Origin: JAXGPX01 sp040766745
GTDB taxonomy: Bacteria > Bacillota > Sulfobacillia > Fermentithermobacillales > Fermentithermobacillaceae
DNA: 64,000 bases
Direction: 5' to 3'
NCBI GenBank assembly: GCA_040766745.1
Contig: JAXGPX010000004.1
Coordinates: 62,001-126,000, forward strand
The notes under the pieces were generated by a model. That model was not told the DNA's origin. It did not search any database and saw nothing but the letters and a program-made list of their open reading frames with translations. Below, in pieces: positions 8,920 to 17,450 of this stretch (its first letter is position 1; each line of letters begins with the position of its first letter). A program made the position numbers and the translations under genes.

Positions 8920-10340
8920 TGTCCAATTCCGGTTTTCGCTAGCAGTTTCCAGGCCGTTACTTCTTGAGAAGAAGTGGCTTGAGAATCACTTCATCGGGCG
9001 GGATGCGTTTGAGTGCCAATGTTGAGATTACTTCATCCGGTAACAGCAAACTGGCAAGTTCAAAAGCGCACCGCCCGTTTAGGTTTTCTCTGCTTAGACT
9101 GTTCACATGGTCTCGTACCATGAAGGTTTGTGTTTGTGTAAGTTTTTCAAAGCTGCTGCCTTTGGGTAGGATCTTCCGGATTTCCACATGTGATTTCTCC
9201 ACACCTGGCTTTTGCCAGGAGGTATTGGGGTCACAGTAAAAGATCTTTGTTCTTCGTTTACCTTTGGGTGAGAATTCAAGGCTTTTGGGATCTTTGAATT
9301 CAGAACCGTTGTCTGTGAGAATCACAGGAAACACTTTACGAAAATTCTTCAGCCCCCAGAGTTCTTCTAGGTGATTGAACTTGTCCAAAACAGCTGCCTG
9401 GGTTTTTGATTCCAACAAAAAGACGAGGAGCAAACTGCTTGAGCGAAAGTACACGGTCAAAAGAACCTTTTTGGTTCCCCTGGTCCCTTCCACCGTATCC
9501 ATTTCAACTACCGGAACATGCGGGTTTTCCCTAATATACTGCTGGAAATCGTCATATGTCCGCCCTTGGCGATAGTTGGGGTGGGGCGCACGCTCCAATT
9601 GGCGTTTTCGGCGCTTTTTGTAACGAACTTTGCGTGGCACATGTATGTTTCTGAATGAAAAGTATCCCTCGTCTGTGTACGTATACAGAGTCTTGACCTT
9701 AACAGGTATCTCATCTTTGTGATAGTGCCAAATGTGATAAAGTGATTGTCCCTTCTTGATGAGCGGAGTAATCAGAAGATCCAACTGCTCCAGTTCTGCT
9801 TCGGTAAGGTTGATACCTGTCCGCGATTCTCTAAGCGTCGTACGGTACTTCTTTTCGGCCAGCTGAGCGCCATACACCTGTTTCAACTTGTAGCACTTGC
9901 GGAAGTCCTCACAGCCGTCGCAGACATAGGGCGGCCGCTCCAATTTCGAACACTGGATAGGTTCAAATTCAGGACAACGTTCATTGCAGTTTAGAGAGGT
10001 GCAATACCGGCACAGATCTACCAGACAATTCGGATACCTGCTACATAGGCCTTGGATAGAACAGGTTTGACGTTTCGTGCAGATGTTCCTTGGCCTTCCA
10101 AAACTTTTTGGCAATATGCGGGTAAGATTACGCCGTACTTCCTTTGATATCGTGCTTGGATCTTTGCCAAGCCGTTGCCCAATTTCCTTGAATGTCTTTT
10201 CTTTAAGAAGTTCTTCCTGGATAATGCAACGGTCATCCAAAGTTAGGTGCTTGTGTTTTCTGTTTTCAAAGATCTGTTTGTCATCCATAGTTTGTTTCCT
10301 CCGATCTAGTCCTATGTAGTGACCAAACCGGAATTGGACA
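8920..10340. mobile_element. IS30-family insertion sequence, complete
   Basis: One transposase gene flanked by perfect 16-bp inverted ends: TGTCCAATTCCGGTTT at 8920-8935 and its reverse complement at 10325-10340. The element is about 1.42 kb. It sits in an intergenic gap and breaks no recognisable gene. A target duplication could not be defined confidently. The intact gene and matching ends suggest recent or still possible activity. Confidence 0.9.
8957..10288 (-). CDS. IS30-family transposase
   Basis: 443 residues. An N-terminal helix-turn-helix of IS30 type (LTLDDRCIIQEELLKEKTF, then IGQRLGKDPSTISKEVRRN) is followed by a cysteine-rich stretch (CTKRQTC, CSRYPNC, CRYCTSLNCNERCPEF, CDGCEDFRKCYKL). 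The catalytic core has DDE residues in VVEMDTVEG, ILTDNGSEF and KPGVEKSHVEIRK. IS30 enzymes cut and paste through a circular intermediate. Length and motif order are intact, so it should be functional. It reads opposite to its upstream neighbours and is unrelated to them. Confidence 0.95.
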   Translation of the reverse strand: MDDKQIFENRKHKHLTLDDRCIIQEELLKEKTFKEIGQRLGKDPSTISKEVRRNLTRILPKSFGRPRNICTKRQTCSIQGLCSRYPNCLVDLCRYCTSLNCNERCPEFEPIQCSKLERPPYVCDGCEDFRKCYKLKQVYGAQLAEKKYRTTLRESRTGINLTEAELEQLDLLITPLIKKGQSLYHIWHYHKDEIPVKVKTLYTYTDEGYFSFRNIHVPRKVRYKKRRKRQLERAPHPNYRQGRTYDDFQQYIRENPHVPVVEMDTVEGTRGTKKVLLTVYFRSSSLLLVFLLESKTQAAVLDKFNHLEELWGLKNFRKVFPVILTDNGSEFKDPKSLEFSPKGKRRTKIFYCDPNTSWQKPGVEKSHVEIRKILPKGSSFEKLTQTQTFMVRDHVNSLSRENLNGRCAFELASLLLPDEVISTLALKRIPPDEVILKPLLLKK

Positions 10341-10365
10341 ACTCATATTCTACTTCAGAGGGTTT

Positions 10366-10413
10366 GTAAGAGTAACTTCCGCTTTTCTCAAAAACACTGG
10401 AAGTTACTTTTAC
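10366..10413. other. Inverted repeat next to the IS element
   Basis: GTAAGAGTAACTTCC at 10366-10380 pairs with GGAAGTTACTTTTAC at 10399-10413 (14 of 15 matches, 18-base loop). It lies 26 bp beyond the IS30 right end. No poly-T run follows. It may be a regulatory hairpin or a relic of another short mobile element. Confidence 0.5.
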
Positions 10414-11081
10414 AATTAAGCTCGGTAGCAATGTCCTTCAAATCGGGTTGCTATTCCATATAGATCCATGTTACTTTTATGGTGCCTTCTTCCTTAACAG
10501 AGAAAAAGGTGCTTGAGTTTACTGGCTCTTTGTCCAAGTTCGATGACTAAAGAGCAACAATAAGGGCAGTTTTACCGCACATCAATCTTCCGAAAGGGGG
10601 CGAGTATATGTCGGATTGCACAAATCTGGCACGAATCTCAATCCGAATATATGACACGTACAGCCCCGGGGTTTTTCATATCTCTTAAGCGTATTCCCGA
10701 ATTCCAGGGCTAACGGTTTGGCAAAACATGATTGATTTTTCGAGATCGGCCTGAAAATCGGGATCTTGCAGGTGGGTTCAATCTCAGGCTGCGACTTGCA
10801 GAGTCCATGCTCCAGGCTATTTGCACTGTGCCATACCCGTTAGCTGTACTTCTGTCAAACCGGGGCTTCCATCGACCAGCGATCTTTTTACGCTGCCAGA
10901 CATACCAGGACCTTACCTTAGTGGAAGGTGTTGGTAATGCCGTGCTGAGTGCAATCCGAGATTGGTGCAATGGGGAATTCGTGCAATGGGAATTCATGAA
11001 ATTGCAATCACACAATCTGCAATTCGCCTCATCTACTACGACAGCGGTTATGTTTTGCAGATTTACCGAGGAGGCTCAATA
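10414..11081. other. Intergenic stretch upstream of rsgA
   Basis: 668 bases. Open frames on both strands (10732-11082 plus, 10710-11015 minus) mirror each other and show no conserved domain or ribosome site. A short duplication of GTGCAATGGG.AATTC lies at about 10965-10996. No RNA gene is recognised. Confidence 0.4.
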
Positions 11082-12779
11082 ATGGCCAGCAAAAGCAATA
11101 ATGGCATTGGTGGAACAAAAAAACTTACTGAGAGTTCAATGCAATATCCATCGTCAGGTTCACCGGCAGGCAGAGTGGCAGGCTCAGTGACACGCTCAGC
11201 GACAGGTCCAGTACGAGGTCAACTAACAAGTTCAGCAGGGGGTCCAACAGCAGGTTCAGCAGGAGGTCCAGTGGCAAGTTCCGCAGAAGGTCCAGTAGCA
11301 GGTTCAGCAAAGGGCTCAGCAGCAGGGTCAGCGGCAGAGTTAGGGGTTCCGGCAGTGGCAGAGTCAGTTCCCGGCCGAAATGCTATAACTGAACTGCCGA
11401 AATCTCTGGAAGGCCTTGTAGTACGGACGGGCCCGGGCAACTACCTGGTTGATACAGGCTACGGGACATTCTTTTGCAAACTCAAAGGCAGTTTAAAGAA
11501 TGTAATTAGGGACCGGACTGACATGCCTGTTATCGGAGACAGGGTTGCGGTTCAACCTGATCCAGAGGCTAAGCCACACAAGCAGGAGCCGAACAGGCAG
11601 GACGCGCCCAAGCAGGAGTCGGGCAGGCAGAACTCACCCAGGCATGACTTGCAGAGGCCGGATCCCCACAGGCAGGACTTGCAGATTTCGGATTCGCACA
11701 GGCAGGACTCCCATAACCGGAACTCTCACGAGACCTTGCAGGGCCAGCACTCTGAACTACAGGGACCAGTGAGTCGTCTGCCGGGGAGAAATATGCAGTT
11801 TGCAGGAGTTCCAGTCCGAGGGACAGGTGTTATATCGGCAATACATCCGCGAAAGACACGGATTTCCCGGATTTCACCGCCGGCTGATCCCTGGGGAGCT
11901 CACTTGGAACAGGTTTTGGCAGTCAACGTTACTCAACTTGTCATAGTCGCATCATGCGTGGCGCCTCCATTCAAAATGGGGAGTATCGAACGCTACCTTA
12001 TGATTGCCCGCCAGTCCGGCGTTTCGCCGGTTGTCTGTGTGAACAAGGTGGATTTGCTCCCACAAGGCGTTCTTGAGGCCCTCATGGATGCTACGAGCAC
12101 TAAACTTGCTGCTGGCGATGGGTATTGCCACGGCGGGCCTCAATATGAGGACGAATGCCAATGTATCTCAAAAGATGGTTTGGGTGAGGATAAATGCAAT
12201 TCGGAGGAGGACAAATGCAAGCCGGATGAGGACAAATGCAAGCCGGGTACGGACGAATCCGCAATATCACCGGTCATTCAGTCAATCATTACCCTGCAGC
12301 GAAGGGGTATTCCGCTAATCCTTACTAGCGCTGAGACAGGGATGGGAGTCTCCGAACTCCAAAACCGCCTGGTCGGCGGCGTTATTTCGGTTTTCCTTGG
12401 CCCTTCGGGTGCCGGAAAAACGTCTCTTCTAAAGAAGATCTGTCCCGACTATGAATCAAAGACCCTTGAAATTAGCTCTTCTACGTCAAAGGGCCGTCAT
12501 TCTACAACATACTCCACCTTGGTTGACATAGGTGGCGGATATGTAGCCGACACACCGGGGTTGCGGGCTATTGGGCTGTGGCAGTTGGATGAAGAGACAG
12601 TCAAATCGGAGTACGAGGACATTGAGAAAATGGCTTCCCAGTGCCGTTTCAGAGATTGCTCTCACACACACGAGCCGGGGTGTGCCGTTAAGGCGGCAGT
12701 TGCCGGTGGCCGGCTGGATGCCAGAAGATTCGAGCGTTATTTGAAGGTTATGGGCGAGACCGTGCGGAAAAGGAGATAG
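11082..12779 (+). CDS. rsgA: Ribosome small-subunit-dependent GTPase A with large repeat insertions
   Basis: A circularly permuted GTPase that checks late 30S assembly. Domain order: a low-complexity tail of about 100 residues (GSAGGPVASSAEGPVAGS type); an OB fold (EGLVVRTGPGNYLVDTG, then VIGDRVAVQPDP); the permuted G domain with G4 VNKVDLLP, G1 GPSGAGKTSLL and G3 DTPG; and the zinc knuckle CRFRDCSHTHEPGCAV. The product is 565 residues, while the family is near 300. Insertions are a polar pentapeptide repeat inside the OB fold (HRQDS type, residues about 165-225) and a 7-residue EDKCKPD repeat after NKVDLLP. All catalytic motifs remain. The ATG at 11082 follows GAGGAGG. The stop codon lies inside a 30-bp direct repeat that continues downstream. 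Confidence 0.93.
   Translation: MASKSNNGIGGTKKLTESSMQYPSSGSPAGRVAGSVTRSATGPVRGQLTSSAGGPTAGSAGGPVASSAEGPVAGSAKGSAAGSAAELGVPAVAESVPGRNAITELPKSLEGLVVRTGPGNYLVDTGYGTFFCKLKGSLKNVIRDRTDMPVIGDRVAVQPDPEAKPHKQEPNRQDAPKQESGRQNSPRHDLQRPDPHRQDLQISDSHRQDSHNRNSHETLQGQHSELQGPVSRLPGRNMQFAGVPVRGTGVISAIHPRKTRISRISPPADPWGAHLEQVLAVNVTQLVIVASCVAPPFKMGSIERYLMIARQSGVSPVVCVNKVDLLPQGVLEALMDATSTKLAAGDGYCHGGPQYEDECQCISKDGLGEDKCNSEEDKCKPDEDKCKPGTDESAISPVIQSIITLQRRGIPLILTSAETGMGVSELQNRLVGGVISVFLGPSGAGKTSLLKKICPDYESKTLEISSSTSKGRHSTTYSTLVDIGGGYVADTPGLRAIGLWQLDEETVKSEYEDIEKMASQCRFRDCSHTHEPGCAVKAAVAGGRLDARRFERYLKVMGETVRKRR
11155..11340 (+). repeat. In-frame Gly/Ala/Ser repeat at the RsgA N-terminus
   Basis: Short imperfect units built on GGTTCAGCA and GGTCCAGTGGCA encode GSAGGPVAGS-like peptides over about 60 residues. 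The matching minus-strand frame is a leucine/proline-rich artefact. Confidence 0.85.
11570..11745 (+). repeat. In-frame 15-bp repeat inside the RsgA OB domain
   Basis: About ten or eleven degenerate pentapeptide units (NRQDA, PKQES, GRQNS, PRHDL, HRQDL, HRQDS) built on CACAGGCAGGACTCG-like 15-mers. It interrupts the OB fold between VQPDP and the strand GVPVRGTGVISAI. Confidence 0.87.
12185..12250 (+). repeat. In-frame 21-bp repeat encoding EDKC units in RsgA
   Basis: Three units of 21 bp around GAGGACAAATGCAAGCCGGA encode EDKCNSE, EDKCKPD and EDKCKPG, within the G domain after the G4 motif. The regular cysteine and acidic residues are unusual. Confidence 0.88.
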
Positions 12780-12853
12780 GTAAGTGGGTGGTTCCTGCGA
12801 GGGAGATAGGTGAGTGGGTGGTTCCTGCGACGGAGACAGGCGAGTGGGCGGTT
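12770..12853. repeat. 30-bp direct repeat overlapping the rsgA stop codon
   Basis: Units of the form GTGAGTGGGTGGTTCCTGCG followed by AGGGAGATAG are repeated about 2.7 times. The first unit boundary falls on the AGGAGATAG that ends rsgA, so the gene end itself appears to be the seed of the array. Confidence 0.85.
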
Positions 12854-12969
12854 TTGGAGTTGGCAGCTGTCTATCATTAGGCTCCTGATCTCCTGACTGA
12901 TTCTCGTGTCTGCACAGACAGAGTTTCTTTGAAACCGAATTCTTACAAATGCTATGGGAGGGTTGCATT

Positions 12970-13449
12970 GTGACAGGTAAAATCGACAAGTCGGATGAGT
13001 TCACCAAGTACATCGAGAATGCAGTGGAATGGGCAAAGAAGCAGTTGGGTTCAAAGGCGTGGCCCTACAGGTGCCTTGCGTTTGTGGAAGACGCATATGA
13101 GATAAGCAATAATGTCGAGATTTTCGGAGGGGACTCTGCCAAGGAATCGGCTGACCAGTATGGGGTTGTCAAGAGCAGCGGTTTTCCTCCGCTAGGCGTG
13201 TTCGTGTTTTATGATTGCTTTGGGCCAATCAAGGGCAACTACAAGAACTGGGGCCACGTAGGCCTATCCCTGGGTGATGGAAACGTCGTACATTCCTGGG
13301 GTACTGTCAGAATAGACAACTACTTGGATATAGAAGGGCTTCGACCTGGCAGTGAAGAGTGGACAAAACCCAAATACATAGGTTGGACGCCGGTAGAGAG
13401 GATTTTTCAGGGATACCGCAAACTGGATGAAAGTCCGAAGGGTGAGTAA
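12970..13449 (+). CDS. NlpC/P60- or CHAP-like cysteine amidase-type protein
   Basis: 159 residues. The block WPYRCLAFVEDAYE carries a candidate catalytic cysteine, followed 70 residues later by WGHVGLSLGDGNVVHSWG, which has the histidine context of papain-fold NlpC/P60 and CHAP domains. Such enzymes cut peptide or amide bonds in cell-wall peptides. No signal peptide is visible, so the substrate may be cytoplasmic or the protein may be exported by other means. The GTG start at 12970 follows GGAGGG; an ATG at 12949 has no good site. It lies between rsgA and galK on the same strand. Confidence 0.65.
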   Translation: MTGKIDKSDEFTKYIENAVEWAKKQLGSKAWPYRCLAFVEDAYEISNNVEIFGGDSAKESADQYGVVKSSGFPPLGVFVFYDCFGPIKGNYKNWGHVGLSLGDGNVVHSWGTVRIDNYLDIEGLRPGSEEWTKPKYIGWTPVERIFQGYRKLDESPKGE

Positions 13450-13500
13450 AACGAAGATAACGTGAATCATGCTTCAAGGGGGCGTTCGATAGGGGAAGCA

Positions 13501-14895
13501 ATGACTGATCAATGTGCTGATACCATCATGAATGTGAGTGCTGACGCCAATACGAATATCGACGCAGATACTCTCAGAAAGAAGTTTCTTGAGGTCTACG
13601 GGGAAGGGCCCGATGAGATCCATATCTTCTTTGCCCCTGGCCGGGTTAACTTGATTGGTGAGCATATCGATTACAACGGAGGGTATGTACTGCCTGTGGC
13701 CCTTTCAATGGGCATATACGCCGCGGTGAGGTATGCGGATACGTATCCACACCAGGACAATATCGTTAATCTTGCCTCAGTCAATGAACCTGGCAGGGTT
13801 TCAGTGGATTTATCAGAGAAAATCCTGTTTGAGCCGGGCAGGGGTTGGGCCAACTATCCTCTTGGAGTGATTCAGAAGCTGCAGCAGCATGATTGGCACG
13901 GCTTGGGCTGGCGCCTCGACCAAGGATGTAGTCTGGGATCGTCCTGGAGCACCACAAAGCGCCTGCGAGGCTGCCAGATTCTATATTGGGGCAACCTTCC
14001 TTTGGGCGCAGGCCTGTCGTCGTCAGCAGCAATCGAGGTTCTTACGGCTTACTTGATGCTGTACCCTTATATGAAAGATGATTTCGACAGCACCCACCGG
14101 ATATGGCTGGCTCAACTGTGTCAGAAGGCAGAGAATGAGTTTATCAAGGTACAGTGCGGGATAATGGACCAGTTTGCAGTTGCTATGGGAAAATGGAACA
14201 AGGCCATGCTTCTGGACTGTGCGTCATTGGACTGCCGCTATGTACCGGTTGAACTTGGTGACTATAGCCTGGTAATCATGAATACAAGCAAGAGGAGAAG
14301 CCTTGGTGAGTCCAGGTACAACCAGAGGCGTGCAGAGTGTGAGGAGGCTCTTGCGGTTATCAGGAGCCATGGCTGCTGTGCAGACGTAGAAAACCTGGCC
14401 CAGGCAACTTTGGAGCAGCTTGAAGTGCTGTGGCAGACCCCCGAAATTCCTAACGGAGCCGGGGATCAAGGCTTTCTCCTGGCGAGACATTCGACAGACT
14501 CGGTTCTTGCTAAACGGGCCCGGCACGTTGTCACTGAGAATCAGCGTACTATCCAGGCCGGGGAATTCCTATCCCAAGGGGATGTTCTTAGTTTTGGCCG
14601 GTTGATGACTGAGTCCCACAATTCTTTGAGATATGATTATGAAGTTACCGGGTTTGAACTTGACGCAATTGTAGAAGCTGCCCTTTCGCAGGATTGCTGC
14701 GCCGGTGCCAGAATGACAGGAGCCGGTTTTGGGGGCTGTGCCATTGCTCTGGTTCGAACCGACTCCATAGATGAATTTAGACAAGCAGTAGGGAAGGAGT
14801 ACTTCCGGAAAACCGGCCTGAGAGCAGATTTTTATGTTTCGTCTATTGGAGATGGAGTCAGGCGCCTGGACACGAGCAAAGAACCGGAAGTCTAG
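13501..14895 (+). CDS. galK: Galactokinase
   Basis: Phosphorylates galactose to galactose-1-phosphate, the substrate of GalT. GHMP kinase motifs are all present: the galactokinase signature APGRVNLIGEHIDYNGGY, the ATP loop LPLGAGLSSSAAIEV, the catalytic region CGIMDQFAVAMG, and GARMTGAGFGGCAIAL near the end. At 464 residues it is longer than the usual 390-430. The surplus is an N-terminal NVSADANTNIDADT stretch and a loop (QGCSLGSSWSTTKRLRGC) before the ATP motif. The ATG at 13501 follows AGGGGAAGC; an upstream in-frame GTG at 13462 is less likely. It ends 108 bp before the methyltransferase gene. Confidence 0.95.
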   Translation: MTDQCADTIMNVSADANTNIDADTLRKKFLEVYGEGPDEIHIFFAPGRVNLIGEHIDYNGGYVLPVALSMGIYAAVRYADTYPHQDNIVNLASVNEPGRVSVDLSEKILFEPGRGWANYPLGVIQKLQQHDWHGLGWRLDQGCSLGSSWSTTKRLRGCQILYWGNLPLGAGLSSSAAIEVLTAYLMLYPYMKDDFDSTHRIWLAQLCQKAENEFIKVQCGIMDQFAVAMGKWNKAMLLDCASLDCRYVPVELGDYSLVIMNTSKRRSLGESRYNQRRAECEEALAVIRSHGCCADVENLAQATLEQLEVLWQTPEIPNGAGDQGFLLARHSTDSVLAKRARHVVTENQRTIQAGEFLSQGDVLSFGRLMTESHNSLRYDYEVTGFELDAIVEAALSQDCCAGARMTGAGFGGCAIALVRTDSIDEFRQAVGKEYFRKTGLRADFYVSSIGDGVRRLDTSKEPEV

Positions 14896-15003
14896 ACCGG
14901 TTCGAACATACAAGCAAACTCTTTCATGAACCAAGGCGGACTTATACGGATTACTGCCAATTCCGCCTGCAGGTCCCAAGACCAGTTGCGAAGAGGTGAA
15001 AGC

Positions 15004-16008
15004 GTGAACCATCAGTCAAATGTGAACCCAACGGCAAATTTGGGCCCAACAGCAAATATGAACCCAACGGCAGATATGAGCCCAACATCAAACACGAACG
15101 CAACATCACATACAGACTCAGGATCAAACACGAACTCGGCATCAAACTTGAACCCAGTATCCAGTTCCAACCCATCACTACACTCGGATGGAGCGCCAGA
15201 TTCGAGTCCAACACCAGGTTGTGACCATACATTGGGTGACCAGTACAGCGGCTTCTTTGCTGAGTTCTACGACATTATCCATGCCGGCCTGGGAGATGTT
15301 GAGTCCTGGATTGAGTTTGGCCGCCGGTTTGGGCCTGGTATCTTGGAACTTGGATCAGGTACAGGGAGAATCACGATTCCTCTGGCAAAGGCCGGCTTTA
15401 CCGTAACAGGAATAGATTTGTCAGATGATATGATCCGCCGTTACAAGGCGAAACTTGCTCTGGAAGATGAGGGTACCAGGTCAAGGGTGTCAATTGTCAA
15501 AGGCGACATAACTCGTTTTCAACTCGAAAGGCAGTTTGACCTGGCAATAGCTCCGTGTAATGTGATTAACCATCTTTGGGAACCTGGAAAGCTATCTCAG
15601 GCTTTGACACGTGCGCGACACCATCTCAAGGACTCAGGTGTGTTTATCCTGGATAACAGCATTCCTGACATTCAGTACATGGCCGGTGTTAACGGTGTTG
15701 AAAGAGTCTTTGAGTTTGAGCATCCACTTACAGGAACCAGAATCGTGGATAGGTTCAAGAGCAATTACGATTTTGTGAACCAGCTTGAACATGATTCGAT
15801 CACTATTGAAGAATATGATGATTCAGGGAATCTGCTGAGGCACGCAACTTCCCAAGGGACCATGGCCTACTTCTTTCCCAGAGAACTGCGCTTATTGCTG
15901 GAATCATCAGGCTTTGCCATCTTCCATGAGCAAGGTTCCTTGCTCGAAGATTCTCCGATAGGGCCTGAATCCACCGAAATGGTTTTCTTTTGCCGCAGAG
16001 TTTTCTGA
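15004..16008 (+). CDS. Class I SAM-dependent methyltransferase with repeat N-terminus
   Basis: 334 residues. After a 75-residue Asn/Thr/Ser/Pro-rich tail comes a normal methyltransferase: YSGFFAEFYDIIHAG; motif I ILELGSGTGRITIPLA; the acidic loop GIDLSDDMIRRYKAK; VKGDITRF; and LAIAPCNVINHL as motif IV. The substrate cannot be told. The tail consists of 6-residue units such as NPTANL, GPTANM and NPTADM. The GTG start at 15004, behind AGAGGTGAAAGC, begins directly before the repeats; the frame is open further upstream. Without the tail the length is normal for the family (about 255). Confidence 0.85.
   Translation: MNHQSNVNPTANLGPTANMNPTADMSPTSNTNATSHTDSGSNTNSASNLNPVSSSNPSLHSDGAPDSSPTPGCDHTLGDQYSGFFAEFYDIIHAGLGDVESWIEFGRRFGPGILELGSGTGRITIPLAKAGFTVTGIDLSDDMIRRYKAKLALEDEGTRSRVSIVKGDITRFQLERQFDLAIAPCNVINHLWEPGKLSQALTRARHHLKDSGVFILDNSIPDIQYMAGVNGVERVFEFEHPLTGTRIVDRFKSNYDFVNQLEHDSITIEEYDDSGNLLRHATSQGTMAYFFPRELRLLLESSGFAIFHEQGSLLEDSPIGPESTEMVFFCRRVF
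15010..15190 (+). repeat. In-frame 18-bp repeat in the methyltransferase
   Basis: About ten degenerate 18-bp units of type AACCCAACGGCAAATATG encode Asn-Pro-Thr-Ala-Asn-Met and variants. Later units drift to serine-rich versions. Confidence 0.85.
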
Positions 16009-16254
16009 TTCACAAAACAGATAGGCTGGCGAATTTCGGCAGCCACCGGGGGCACGAACCACCGGTTTTGCCAGACAGGATGTGGATCTGTATGGCCAGT
16101 GGTAGATTGACTCTTACCCACTTTCACTTGACAGACCCATTGGCACATGCTTCATGTCAACGGACAGTGATTCTGTCATCCCAAAGTACACTTACTTGGA
16201 CTGTGAAAATGTCACCATCTTTAGTGTGAATGGTCGATCTTGATACTGGGTACT
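16009..16254. other. Short spacer after the methyltransferase
   Basis: Nothing recognisable beyond a duplicated phrase TTGGCACATGCTTCA (here about 16140 and again near 16614) that brackets the repeat block. Confidence 0.4.
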
Positions 16255-16545
16255 GACATCAGGTGGTCGATCCTAGTACCGGGTTGGGCTGGAACCTGGC
16301 GGGTTTTGGTACCAGGTTTGGGTCGAAGGTGGTCGATTCTGGTACCGGGTAGGGCTGAAACCTGGTCGGTTTTGGGGCCAATAAGGCCTCCGTGAGAAGA
16401 TAAACGGGGGCTTTTCTACTGAATTTTGGCTGAGGCGGCCGATTTTGGTACCAGGTTTGGCTGAAACCTGGCGGGTTTTGATACCAGGTTTGGACCGAAG
16501 GTGGTCGCTTCTGGTACCGGGTAGGGCTGAAACCTGGATTGTAAA
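16255..16545. repeat. About 66-bp imperfect repeats with GGTACC cores
   Basis: GGTGGTCG starts units at 16262, 16328 and 16500. Unit bodies contain CTGGTACCGGGTAGGGCTG and AACCTGGCGGGTTTTGGTACC. A 60-base unrelated stretch (about 16376-16435) splits the array. The GGTACC and CCAGGTTT parts are internally palindromic. Confidence 0.8.
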
Positions 16546-16627
16546 TTACTCTGTGTAAATGAGCTTTTGGGTCGAGGTGTTCAGCATCAGTGTCCGGCAA
16601 CACATTAGCACATTGGCACATGCTTCA

Positions 16628-16657
16628 TTGAACTTACATGCACTTAGATGTTATAAT
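16628..16657 (+). promoter_or_regulatory. Promoter of tRNA-Pro
   Basis: TTGAAC at 16628-16633, an 18-bp spacer and TATAAT at 16652-16657, ending nine bases before the tRNA. Confidence 0.8.
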
Positions 16658-16666
16658 CTCAGTTGT

Positions 16667-16743
16667 CGGGGCGTAGCGCAGCTTGGCAGCGCGCATGGTT
16701 CGGGACCATGAGGCCGCTGGTTCAAATCCAGTCGCCCCGACCA
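16667..16743 (+). tRNA. tRNA-Pro (anticodon CGG)
   Basis: 77 bases with a full cloverleaf. The acceptor arm CGGGGCG pairs with CGCCCCG and is followed by A and an encoded CCA. The D arm is GCGCAGCTTGGCAGCGC, the anticodon arm CATGG-TTCGGGA-CCATG with anticodon CGG (reads CCG), and the T arm CTGGTTCAAATCCAG. It is the only RNA gene seen in the window. Confidence 0.97.
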
Positions 16744-16746
16744 GAA

Positions 16747-16778
16747 AGACTGTTGATTTATGTCGGCAGTCTGTTTTT
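16747..16778 (+). terminator. Terminator after tRNA-Pro
   Basis: AGACTG (16747-16752) pairs with CAGTCT (16767-16772) and is followed by GTTTTTA. The stem is short, but position and T-run fit. Confidence 0.6.
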
Positions 16779-16865
16779 ATATTATCTGCCGTTGACGCAT
16801 GTTATGTTAAATCGATGAATATCAAAAAAACTAAGACCTTATAACTAAAAAGGAAGTGATTTACA

Positions 16866-17450
16866 ATAAACATCGACATCCGAAAATTGACACCCGACCT
16901 TGCAGAGGCTTATGTACATTTTTTGATACAACACCTCACAATGACGAGGGTGACGGGGTTAAATGCTATTGTGTGACTTGGCGCAGCGACGATTCCTATG
17001 TCGGCAATGACCATTGGTATCCCTCACGGGAAGAAAGAAGGGAGCACGCCATGCAATTTGTCAGGGATGGCAGTCTACAGGGCTATCTTGCCTACCGCGG
17101 CAATAGGATCGTGGGATGGTGCAACGCAACCGCGGATTGTCAACTCGGCGTAAATTATCTTCGCTCTTATTGGCCAATAGAGGAATACAATGCGTACATA
17201 AAGGTAAAATCCATATTTTGCTTTGTGGTTGACCAGATATGCAAAGAAAGGGCATAGCCACGCAATTATTGAAGTGCGTTTGCAAAGATGCGACTGATGA
17301 TGGGTTCGATTTTGGAGAGGCCTATGTCAACAATGAATTCTTAGATGCCACCCATGATTTTAGGGGGCTATGGCGATGTATGAAAAATGTGGATTTGACA
17401 AATACGCCGAACGAGAAGGCAGAGTAGTCGTGCGAAAGGCATTAAAATAA
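16866..17450 (+). pseudogene. GNAT-family acetyltransferase, broken by three frameshifts
   Basis: Reading across frames gives a continuous GNAT protein: NIDIRKLTPDLAEAYVHFF, then DTTPHNDEGDGVKCYCVTW, then YLAYRGNRIVGWCNA, SIFCFVV, the acetyl-CoA loop MQRKGIATQLLK, and a C-terminus MYEKCGFDKYAEREGRVVVR. Each break needs one missing base, all within short homopolymers: T run 16919-16924, CC near 17233, G run 17363-17367. The expected start codon is ATA at 16866 rather than ATG. The region is richer in A+T than its neighbours, suggesting recent acquisition. It is a decayed gene unless homopolymer sequencing errors are to blame. Confidence 0.82.

Noticed and set aside
10366..10413. Ends of a second small insertion sequence
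   Set aside because: The two arms are only 18 bases apart, so nothing can lie between them; kept only as a hairpin.
10710..11082. Overlapping ORFs on both strands upstream of rsgA
   Set aside because: Mirror-image frames without a start site or recognisable domain.
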